A DNA stretch of 26,105 nt. It comes from CAZMGG01 sp964565715 (GTDB taxonomy: Bacteria > Planctomycetota > UBA1135 > UBA2386). Under the pieces are notes generated by a model. It was not told the DNA's origin. It did not search any database and saw only the letters and a list, made by a program, of their open reading frames with translations. Positions 7,831-14,283 of the stretch are shown piece after piece. Within the stretch, counting starts at the first letter, position 1, and the number at the start of each line of letters is the position of its first letter. Location: assembly GCA_964565715.1 (NCBI GenBank), contig CAZMGG010000079.1, positions 1-26,105 on the forward strand, read 5' to 3'. The translations under genes were made by a program, and so were the position numbers.

Positions 7831-7969
7831 CCGTTCCCATCGCGGCCGCCACCGCCGCGCCGCGGCGGTGGCGTCGCAAGTCACGGTCTGACAATGTGTT
7901 GCGAACCCCGCCCCGCGGGCGCAAATTAGTGCGCAATCAAGATCGAGGGGGCAGGGGCGCGGCGTGCTT

Positions 7970-9484
7970 TCAGCGGCGGGGCTGCAGGCGCTGGAAGCGG
8001 GCGCCGTCGGGCTCGAAGGCGAAGCGCTCGCGCAGGGCCCCCAGGAACAGCGGCCCGGACAGTTCTGCCGACGGCTGGATCTGCGCGGTGGGCAGTTCGG
8101 CGCGGGCGGCGGCGGCCGGATCGGCCAGGGCGGCCACGGTCTCGGCGCTGATCACCAGCACGCGCCCGGCCGCGCGCTGCGCCTCGAGGAAGGCCAGCAC
8201 GCCCAGGGCGTGTTCGGGGGTCCATTGCGCGCGCGGCAGGGTCGCCAGCGATCGCACGTAGACGAAGCGGCACGCCGGATCCGCCGGCGAACGGCCGTGC
8301 GGCAGCGTGGCGAACGCGAAGCGCAGTTCCTGATGGGTGTCGATCAGCACGTAGGGTGCGCCAGCACCGGCCGCCGCCACGCCGTCGCGCCAGGCCGCGT
8401 AGGCCGGCCAGTGCGTGCGGTCGTGCTGCCAGAGCTGCAGCAGGGCCAGCACAGCCGACAGGCCGAGGAGCAGCCAGAGCCGGAACCCGCTCCAGACCGC
8501 CGCGGTGAGCCGCGCCGCCAGCGGCAGCAGCGGCAGCAGGTAGGCGCCGTGCTCGGGCGCATACACCAGCTGCCGCACGCAGACGTAGAGGAACGGCAGC
8601 AGCCCCGCCAGCAGCGCCAGGATCTCGGGCCGCAGCGGCCGCCGCCACCACGCCGGCAGGAACGCCAGCGACAGCGGCAGCAGCGCGGCGATCCATTCCT
8701 GCCACAGGATCACCGGCGTCCATTCGAGCCCCTGCGGCCGGCCGGTGCTGCCCTCGCGACGCAGGGCGGCGCCGAGGTCGGCGTAGTCGCCGTAGAAGGC
8801 GGGCCAGAGCCGCGGCAGCAGCACGAACAGCAGCCCGTGCACGACCGCGGCCAGCAGGGCCAGCAGCAGCGCGCGCCGCCGGGCGGCGGCGGCGGCGGCG
8901 GGCCAGCGCCGCGCCAGGAACCACGGCAGCAGCAACGCCGGCAGGAACAGCAGCGAGCCGTGCATCAGGAAGGCGGCGTGGGTGAGGCCGCCGAGCACGA
9001 CCATGCCCCAGGCCCTCGGCCGCCCGGCCTGCCGCGCGGTCCAGGCGAACGCCAGGGCGGCGAGGCCGAGCGCCGGGCCGTGGAACTCCACCACCGTGCC
9101 GAACAGCAGCACGCCGGGCGAGAGCAGCAGCAGCAGGGCGGCGGCCCGGGCCTCGTCGCGTCCGGCGCCGAGCAGGCGCTGGGCGTCGTGCAGCGCCCAG
9201 ACCGCGAGACCGACGCCGAGGGCCGAGAACAGGGTGCCGAGCCGGAGCAGGCCGAGGCCGGTGCCCGCCAGCAGGTCGCGCAGCCAGCCCAGCACGGGCA
9301 GGTAGCCGACGTGCCATGGATGCGAGCGCCGGCCCTCGTGCAGCAGCCACAGCAGGTCGACGCCGTCGGTCTTGTAGAAGACGCGCTGGCCGAGCGCCGC
9401 GCAGAGCAGGAAGCCGAGCAGCCCGAGCAGCAGCCCGGAGCGCCGCGTGGCCGGCCGGGGCAGCGTGGGCGCGGGGCTGGTCAT
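7970..9484 (-). CDS. Polytopic membrane protein, GT-C glycosyltransferase-like
   Basis: 504 residues from ATG 9484-9482. The first membrane helix (about 16-36) is followed by an acidic loop with KTDGVDLLW (Asp40, Asp43) and then many hydrophobic segments rich in Leu/Ala, roughly ten in all, up to about residue 370. A soluble C-terminal part (about 380-504) contains PYVLIDTHQELRF. An Asp pair in the first extracytoplasmic loop plus a polytopic body and soluble tail is the general plan of GT-C enzymes that use lipid-linked sugars, such as the PMT/ArnT and DUF2723 groups. I see no family-specific motif, so this is inference from topology. It has a putative -10 element ten bases before its start and ends three bases inside the border of the repeat array. 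Confidence 0.68.
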   Translation of the reverse strand: MTSPAPTLPRPATRRSGLLLGLLGFLLCAALGQRVFYKTDGVDLLWLLHEGRRSHPWHVGYLPVLGWLRDLLAGTGLGLLRLGTLFSALGVGLAVWALHDAQRLLGAGRDEARAAALLLLLSPGVLLFGTVVEFHGPALGLAALAFAWTARQAGRPRAWGMVVLGGLTHAAFLMHGSLLFLPALLLPWFLARRWPAAAAAARRRALLLALLAAVVHGLLFVLLPRLWPAFYGDYADLGAALRREGSTGRPQGLEWTPVILWQEWIAALLPLSLAFLPAWWRRPLRPEILALLAGLLPFLYVCVRQLVYAPEHGAYLLPLLPLAARLTAAVWSGFRLWLLLGLSAVLALLQLWQHDRTHWPAYAAWRDGVAAAGAGAPYVLIDTHQELRFAFATLPHGRSPADPACRFVYVRSLATLPRAQWTPEHALGVLAFLEAQRAAGRVLVISAETVAALADPAAAARAELPTAQIQPSAELSGPLFLGALRERFAFEPDGARFQRLQPRR

Positions 9485-9491
9485 GCAGGCC

Positions 9492-9508
9492 GGGATCCTA
9501 GCGATCCC
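9492..9508. repeat. Inverted repeat GGGATC-CTAGC-GATCCC
   Basis: A perfect 6-bp inverted repeat with a 5-base centre, lying between the der stop codon and the start of the membrane-protein gene. Its centre and right half overlap the putative -10 element of that gene, so it could be an operator as well as a weak hairpin. Confidence 0.45.
9495..9502 (-). promoter_or_regulatory. Putative -10 element (GCTAGGAT) of the GT-C-like gene
   Basis: GCTAGGAT read leftwards, ending ten bases before the ATG at 9484. It fits the (G/C)CTAnnnT pattern of this window and would give a leaderless or nearly leaderless mRNA. No clear -35 is visible. Confidence 0.42.
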
Positions 9509-9514
9509 GCCGGC

Positions 9515-10849
9515 TCACGCGCCGCCCTTCTCGCTCCGCTGCCGCTGCCGGAAGACGAACCGGATCGGCACCTCGGTGCAGCCGAAGTGGTCCGCCAGCA
9601 CCTTCTGCAGGTAGCGCTCGTACTGGCCGTGGAAGAGCTTGGGCTCGTTGACGAAGACCAGCAGCGTGATCGGGTCGGTGCCGACCTGGGTGCCGTAGAA
9701 CAGCCGGGGGAAGCGGCCGCGGCCCTGGGGCAGCAGCCGTTCGCGGGCCGCGTGCAGCACGCGGTTCAGCTCGCCGGTGGGGAACTCGGTGCGCGCCTGG
9801 CGGTGCAGTTCGTCGAGCAGCTCCAGCATCGGCACGACGTTGGTGCCGGCCTTGGCCGAGACGAAGGCGACCGGCGCGTGGCGCAGGCCGGGCAGCTGCT
9901 GGCGCAGGTACTCGTCCCACTGCTCGAGATCGACCTCGGGGGCGAGGTCGACCTTGTTGCCCACCAGCAGCACCGGCTTGAAGTTCTCGGCGCAGTAGGT
10001 GGCGATGCTCTTGTCGACCTGGCTGACCGGCTCGCGGATGTCGAACATGTGCACCACCACGTCGGCGCGGCGCATGCTCTCGGTGGCGCGCGAGTGCGAG
10101 AAGAACTCGATGGCGTCCTGCACGCTGCTCTTCTTGCGCACGCCGGCGGTGTCGATGGCCAGCAGCCGTCGGCCGTCGAGCACGAACGAGACGTCGACGG
10201 CGTCGCGGGTCGTGCCGGGCAGCTCGGAGACGATCACCCGCTCCTCGCCGGCCAGATGGTTGATCAGGGTCGACTTGCCGGAGTTGCGCTTGCCGACCAC
10301 GGCGAACTTCAGCGCGCCCTGTTCCTGGTCCTGGTCCTCGTCGGCGGTGCGCCCGGGCAGCTCGGCCAGGATCCGGGCCAGCAGCTCGCTGGTGCCGAAG
10401 CCCTCCTTGGCGCTGCACGGCAGCGGCGCGCCGAAGCCAAGCGCCGCCCAGGCCGACGCCCCCATCTCCTCCTGCCAGGACTCGATCTTGTTGGCCACCA
10501 GCACGACCTTCTTGTCGAGCCGGCGCAGGCGCTGGGCCACCAGGTCGTCCGGCGGCATGCGGCCCTCCTTGCCGTCCACCACGAACAGGATCAGGTCGGC
10601 GGTGTGCAGCGCCACCTCGATCTGCGTCTCGACGTGCTCCTTGAGCTGGGCTTCGTCGACCAGGCCGAGGCCGCCGGTGTCGACCAGTTCGAAGCGGCGA
10701 TCGCCCTGGGTGACGGTGACCGCCACCCGGTCGCGGGTGACGCCGGCGGTGGGCTCGACGATCGACACGCGGCGGCCGACCAGCCGGTTGAGCAGGCTGG
10801 ATTTGCCGACGTTGGGGCGGCCGACGATGGCGACGCGGGGCAGGGTCAT
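9515..10849 (-). CDS. der: Ribosome-assembly GTPase Der (EngA)
   Basis: 444 residues, the usual Der length, from ATG 10849-10847. It has the diagnostic tandem G domains: domain 1 with GRPNVGKSS (10-18), DTGG (57-60) and NKIE (120-123), and domain 2 with GKRNSGKST (186-194), DTAGVRKK (233-240) and NKVD (298-301). A KH-like C-terminal domain (about 355-444) follows, containing the conserved LFYGTQVGTDPITLLVFVN region. Der acts in maturation of the 50S ribosomal subunit. Two deviations are visible: the first G4 motif ends in Glu instead of Asp, and the second P-loop is GKRNSGKS rather than the common GRPNVGKS. It is divergent from the PDZ protease gene, with a putative -10 element 27 bases upstream of the start. 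Confidence 0.97.
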   Translation of the reverse strand: MTLPRVAIVGRPNVGKSSLLNRLVGRRVSIVEPTAGVTRDRVAVTVTQGDRRFELVDTGGLGLVDEAQLKEHVETQIEVALHTADLILFVVDGKEGRMPPDDLVAQRLRRLDKKVVLVANKIESWQEEMGASAWAALGFGAPLPCSAKEGFGTSELLARILAELPGRTADEDQDQEQGALKFAVVGKRNSGKSTLINHLAGEERVIVSELPGTTRDAVDVSFVLDGRRLLAIDTAGVRKKSSVQDAIEFFSHSRATESMRRADVVVHMFDIREPVSQVDKSIATYCAENFKPVLLVGNKVDLAPEVDLEQWDEYLRQQLPGLRHAPVAFVSAKAGTNVVPMLELLDELHRQARTEFPTGELNRVLHAARERLLPQGRGRFPRLFYGTQVGTDPITLLVFVNEPKLFHGQYERYLQKVLADHFGCTEVPIRFVFRQRQRSEKGGA

Positions 10850-10876
10850 GGACGCGGGGCGCGAAAAGGGGCGAGA

Positions 10877-10884
10877 AGGCTAGG
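10877..10884 (-). promoter_or_regulatory. Putative -10 element (CCTAGCCT) of der
   Basis: CCTAGCCT read leftwards, 27 bases upstream of the der ATG in the divergent der/protease intergenic region. It fits the (G/C)CTAnnnT pattern; no strong -35 was found. Confidence 0.35.
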
Positions 10885-10945
10885 GGAACCGCGCCCGCTT
10901 GGCCAGCGCCGCGGCGACCGGCCCTCGCGGCGGCCATGACGGTGG

Positions 10946-10953
10946 GCTACCCT
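10946..10953 (+). promoter_or_regulatory. Putative -10 element (GCTACCCT) of the PDZ protease operon
   Basis: GCTACCCT, 29 bases upstream of the protease ATG at 10983 and divergent from the der element. It fits the recurring (G/C)CTAnnnT pattern; a -35 is not obvious. Confidence 0.38.
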
Positions 10954-10982
10954 GCGCGGGAACGGCCGGCCCCACCGACCCG

Positions 10983-12035
10983 ATGATGCCCCGTCCTTCC
11001 TGCCGCACGTTCCGGTCCGCCCTGGCCTGGCTGTGCCTCGGTGCCGTCGCCGGCCTCGCCGGCGCCCAGGCCAACGAAGCGCCCGCGGCCCCCGCCGCGC
11101 CGGCGACGCCGGCGATCGCCGACCCGGCCCTTCGGCGCCTGCTGGGCGGCGCCGAGCCCGCCTCGCCCGCCGACCTGCAGATCCTGCAGGACCACGTGCA
11201 GGCCTTGCTGCAGCAGACGCTGCCGGCCACCGTCAGCCTCGGCGGCGCCACCGGCGTGATCGTCGAGGGCAATCTGGTGCTGACCGCCGGCCACGTGACG
11301 CGCACCGCCGGCCGCCGCATGACGATCACGCTGCACGACGGCCGCCGGCTGCGCGGCGTGTCGCTGGGCGCCGACCTGCGGGCCGACACCGGCCTGATCC
11401 GGATCACCGGCGAGCCCGACGCGAAGCTGCCGTTCCTGCCGATGGGCCGCTCCGCCGACCTGCGACCCGGCGAGTGGTGCGTGATGCTCGGTCATCCGAG
11501 CGGCAGCAAGCCCGGCCGCAGCGCGCCGGCGCGGCTGGGCCGCGTGCTGCGGGTACCGGCCCGCGGTTTCGTCACCACCGACTGCACCATGCAGGGCGGC
11601 GACAGCGGCGGGCCGCTGCTCGACATGCACGGCCGCGTGGTCGGCATCAACAGCCGGATCTCGGCCAACCTGGCCGACAACATGCACGTGCCGATCGACG
11701 CGTTCCGCGACGGCTGGGCGGGCCTGCTGGCCGGCGAGGTGAAGGGCGAGGCGCCGGCCGGGCGCGGCGGCCGCGGCCGGATCGGGCTGGGGGCGCCGGT
11801 GCGCTTCGCCGAGGGTCGGGCGATCGTCGGCGAGGTGCCGGACGGTCCGGCGCACCGGGCGGGCCTGCGCGCCGACGACGTGCTGCGCAAGGTGGACGGC
11901 AGCGAGGTCGGCACCGCCGCCGACCTGGCCCGGGCGCTGCAGGGCTTCCGCCCGGCCGACGAGATCACCGTCGAGGTGCTGCGCGGCGAGCAGGTGCTGG
12001 TGCTCGCTGTGCCGGCACAGCGGGAGGGCCGATGA
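10983..12035 (+). CDS. Exported trypsin-like serine protease with C-terminal PDZ (HtrA/DegP-like)
   Basis: 350 residues from ATG 10983; a second ATG follows at once and either could be used. A signal peptide (about 1-29, ending LAGAQA) precedes an Ala/Pro-rich stretch (33-47). The S1C-type protease domain has all three catalytic residues: His104 in LTAGHV, Asp135 in LRADTGLI and Ser208 in MQGGDSGGPLL. A PDZ domain (about 263-345) with the carboxylate-binding-type turn and GPAHRAGLRADDVLRKVDG follows. Such enzymes degrade or sense misfolded envelope proteins. The frame is open upstream to about 10899, but the signal peptide fixes the start. Its TGA overlaps the ATG of the next gene (ATGA), so the two are coupled. 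Confidence 0.9.
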   Translation: MMPRPSCRTFRSALAWLCLGAVAGLAGAQANEAPAAPAAPATPAIADPALRRLLGGAEPASPADLQILQDHVQALLQQTLPATVSLGGATGVIVEGNLVLTAGHVTRTAGRRMTITLHDGRRLRGVSLGADLRADTGLIRITGEPDAKLPFLPMGRSADLRPGEWCVMLGHPSGSKPGRSAPARLGRVLRVPARGFVTTDCTMQGGDSGGPLLDMHGRVVGINSRISANLADNMHVPIDAFRDGWAGLLAGEVKGEAPAGRGGRGRIGLGAPVRFAEGRAIVGEVPDGPAHRAGLRADDVLRKVDGSEVGTAADLARALQGFRPADEITVEVLRGEQVLVLAVPAQREGR

Positions 12036-13018
12036 GCCGCGCCCGCACCGCCGGTTCCGCCGTCGCCGTCGTGGCGACGCTGCTGGCCGTGCTGCCCGCC
12101 CAGGGCGGCCGTTCGCGCCTCGAGCCGCGCACGCAGACCGCGGCGATGAAGGCGGTCTGGCAACCGATCCTGACCGCGGCCACCCAGGCCACCGCGCGGA
12201 TCCGTGCCGGCGACCGGGCGGTGGCGCTGGCCACGGTGGTGCGCCCGGACGGCGTGCTGGTCACCAAGCAGAGCGAAGTGCCGGCCGGCGGTGACCTGGT
12301 CGTCGAACTGGCGGACCGCGACCTGCCCGCCCGCCGCGTCGGCGTCGACGAGGCCAACGACCTGCTGGTGCTGCGGGTGGACGCCACCGGCCTGCCGGCG
12401 ATCGTCTGGAGCGACGCCGAGCCCCGGGCCGGCGCGTTCCTCGCCTCGCCGGATCGCGGGCCGCTGGCCGCCGGCCTCGGCATCCTCGGTGCGCTCCCCT
12501 ACCCGCATTCGCGGCAGCGGGCGCTGCTCGGCGTGCAGCTGCAGCGGGCGCCGGTGCCGGCGCGGATCCAGACCGTGACGCCGGACTCGGCGGCAGCCAG
12601 CGCCGGCCTGCAAGCCGACGACGTCGTGCTGGCGGTGAACGACGACGACGTGGCCAGCACGGGCCAGCTGCTGCGCATCCTCGGCACCTACCGCCCCGGC
12701 GAGACCCTGCGCCTCGCCGTCCGGCGCGGCGAGCAGGATCTGGTGCTGGCGGCGACCCTGCGCGCCGATCGGCGCGGCCCGCGCAGCACCCAGGAACGGA
12801 TCTGGGGCCCGCTCAGCGAGGTCCGCGCCGGCTTCGGGCTGGTGCTGCAGCACGACACCGTGCTGCGGCCGGACCAGTGCGGCGGTCCGCTGGTCGGCCT
12901 CGATGGCCGCGCCGTCGGCGTCAACATTGCCCGGGCCGGGCGGGTGGAGACGCTGGCCCTGCCGGCGGCGACGGTGCAGGCCGCCGTCGACCGCGTGCTG
13001 GCCGGCTCGCCGCGGTGA
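12032..13018 (+). CDS. Degenerate trypsin-fold protein with internal PDZ domain
   Basis: 328 residues; the ATG overlaps the TGA of the upstream protease, and a GGGAGGG ribosome-binding site (12022-12028) precedes it. A signal peptide (about 1-23, ending LPAQ) leads to a protease-like half in which GVLVTKQSEV (74-83) aligns with the catalytic-His motif of its neighbour but has Glu82 instead of His; NDLLVLRV (109-116) keeps the Asp. A PDZ domain (about 166-245) comes next, and only after it the serine-loop equivalent DQCGGPLVGLDG (281-292), with Cys283 in place of Ser. The order is thus half-protease, PDZ, half-protease. It is probably an inactive partner or peptide-binding scaffold of the upstream protease. 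I associate the TK-SE and CGGPL signatures with planctomycete proteins from memory only. Confidence 0.86.
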   Translation: MSRARTAGSAVAVVATLLAVLPAQGGRSRLEPRTQTAAMKAVWQPILTAATQATARIRAGDRAVALATVVRPDGVLVTKQSEVPAGGDLVVELADRDLPARRVGVDEANDLLVLRVDATGLPAIVWSDAEPRAGAFLASPDRGPLAAGLGILGALPYPHSRQRALLGVQLQRAPVPARIQTVTPDSAAASAGLQADDVVLAVNDDDVASTGQLLRILGTYRPGETLRLAVRRGEQDLVLAATLRADRRGPRSTQERIWGPLSEVRAGFGLVLQHDTVLRPDQCGGPLVGLDGRAVGVNIARAGRVETLALPAATVQAAVDRVLAGSPR

Positions 13019-13038
13019 TCTTAAGACCGATCTTAAGA
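13019..13038. promoter_or_regulatory. Paired TCTTAAGA palindromes upstream of the histidine kinase
   Basis: TCTTAAGA at 13019-13026 and again at 13031-13038, four bases apart. Each copy is itself a perfect palindrome, so the pair reads as both a direct and an inverted repeat, with a 12-bp period if the preceding GA is included. The block is AT-rich in a very GC-rich context, begins at the stop codon of the PDZ gene and lies 53 bases before the kinase start. It looks like a regulator-binding site or promoter region rather than a terminator, since no T tract follows on the plus strand. Confidence 0.5.
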
Positions 13039-13091
13039 AAAACCCGCCGCCGCGGTGTGCCTCCCCCTGGACAGGGCAGCCGCCGCACCGC

Positions 13092-14240
13092 ATGGTGCGC
13101 TTCGTCATGGCCGATCAGGCAGCCCAGGATCCTGATCCGCGTCGCTGGCTGCAACGCGTGGTGCCGGTGCTCCCGTACCAGATCCACGTGCTGGACGTCG
13201 CCGGCCCGCGGATCCTCTGGCGCAACCGCGATCTGCGCAGCCAGCTCGGCTGGCCGGCGGAGTCCGCGGACGCCGGCGATCCCTTCGAGCTGCTGCATCC
13301 CGACGACCGGTTGCGCCTGCCCGACCTGCTGGCCCGCTGTGCCAGGCTGCCCGACGGCGAGTGGCTCGAGACCGACCTGCGGCTGCGCCATGCCGACGGC
13401 TCGTGGCGCTGGTTCCGTTCCCGCGACACGGTGCTGCAGCGGAACGCCGACGGCACGGCGGAGCTGCTGGTGGGCACCACCATCGACGTGACCGACCGGG
13501 TGCTGCTGCAGCAGCGGGTGCTGCAGGGCCATCGCCTGGAGGCGCTCGGCAGCATGGCCGGCGGCGTCGCCCACGACTTCAACAACCTGCTGACCGCGAT
13601 CCTGGGGGGCGCCGAGGCCGCCGGCCTGGCCGTGGCCCGCGGCGCCGATCCCGGCGCCGATCTGCAGACCATCGTCACCAGCGCCCGCGCTGGCGCCCGG
13701 ATCGTGCGCCAGCTCCTGACCTTCGCCCGCAGCCAGGCCATGGAGGACGGCTCCACCGACCTGACCAGGCTGCTGCAGGACCATCGGCCGGTGCTGGCGC
13801 GGTTGTCGGGCAAGGACGTCGAGCTCGAACTGCAGGTCGAGGCCGGGCCGGCCGAGGTGGCCGTCGCCCCGGACCAGATCCTGCAGGTGCTGGTCAACCT
13901 GGTGGTGAACGCCCGCGACGCGCAGCCCGACGGCGGCCGCACCACCATCACCGTGGACCGGGCCGAACCGCCCGCGCTGGCGGTGCCGGTCACGGCGGGT
14001 CCGGCGCCGGCGCACCGCTGGGTCCGGCTGCGCGTCGACGATGCCGGCTGCGGCATGGAGGAGACGGTGCGGAACCGCTGCCTGGAGCCGTTCTTCAGCA
14101 CCAAGGAGCGCGGCAAGGGCACCGGCCTCGGGCTGGCCACGGTGTACGGCATCGTGCAGCGGGCCCGGGGCCGGCTGGCGGTGGAGTCGGCGCCGGGCCG
14201 CGGCACCAGCATCCGCATCTATCTGCCGCTGCACGCCTGA
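13092..14240 (+). CDS. PAS-domain sensor histidine kinase (NtrB-like), orphan
   Basis: 382 residues from ATG 13092; the in-frame ATG at 13107 is an equally possible start, as neither has a clear ribosome-binding site. There is no membrane segment, so the protein is cytoplasmic. A PAS domain (about 28-140) contains LLHPDDR and a WRWFRSRDTV strand. The dimerisation/phosphoacceptor helix has GSMAGGVAHDFNNLLTAI, with His161 as the phosphorylated residue. The ATPase domain shows the N box LVNLVVNARDA, G1 VDDAGCGM, F box FFSTKERGKGTG and G2 GLGLATVYGIV. This HDFNN subclass usually signals to a receiver domain, but none is fused or adjacent. The tandem palindrome upstream and the ion-transport gene downstream are the only hints to context. 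Confidence 0.92.
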   Translation: MVRFVMADQAAQDPDPRRWLQRVVPVLPYQIHVLDVAGPRILWRNRDLRSQLGWPAESADAGDPFELLHPDDRLRLPDLLARCARLPDGEWLETDLRLRHADGSWRWFRSRDTVLQRNADGTAELLVGTTIDVTDRVLLQQRVLQGHRLEALGSMAGGVAHDFNNLLTAILGGAEAAGLAVARGADPGADLQTIVTSARAGARIVRQLLTFARSQAMEDGSTDLTRLLQDHRPVLARLSGKDVELELQVEAGPAEVAVAPDQILQVLVNLVVNARDAQPDGGRTTITVDRAEPPALAVPVTAGPAPAHRWVRLRVDDAGCGMEETVRNRCLEPFFSTKERGKGTGLGLATVYGIVQRARGRLAVESAPGRGTSIRIYLPLHA

Positions 14241-14266
14241 ACGGCGCTGCTTCCACCGGCGGCCCG

Positions 14267-14274
14267 CCTATGCT
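14267..14274 (+). promoter_or_regulatory. Putative -10 element (CCTATGCT) of the SLC13-type gene
   Basis: CCTATGCT ends nine bases before the ATG at 14284, again leaving no room for a normal leader. It fits the (G/C)CTAnnnT pattern. The candidate -35 region is weak. Confidence 0.42.
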
Positions 14275-14283
14275 CGAACGTCC

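Larger units (their letters stand above)
7329..7966. repeat. Tandem extragenic repeat, about 190-bp period, with hairpins
   Basis: The block AGTGCGCAATCAAGATCG occurs at 7329, 7448, 7638 and 7928. The first unit is 119 bp, the second 190 bp, the third 190 bp of real sequence plus 100 N, and the fourth is cut after about 39 bp. A full unit holds this block, a G-rich tract, a perfect 10-bp GC hairpin with a 3-base loop (7560-7582, 7849-7871), a TCGCAA...TTGCGA inverted repeat around a conserved TCTGACAATGTG core, and a CCCGCGGG segment. The first unit lacks the G-rich tract. The array lies between convergent genes and its last copy stops three bases from a stop codon. The period is not a multiple of three, so frames do not persist between copies. 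Function unknown. Confidence 0.85.

Noticed and set aside
7327..7936. Short frames inside the tandem repeat that share peptides such as LDLDCALI
   Set aside because: The shared peptides only reflect DNA repeats. The 190-bp period shifts the frame between copies and no ribosome-binding sites or conserved frame exist.
7329..7966. CRISPR array or integron attC array
   Set aside because: Repeat units are about 190 bp and conserved over most of their length, with no short repeat/unique spacer alternation, no cas or integrase gene and no attC-type core sites or cassette ORFs.
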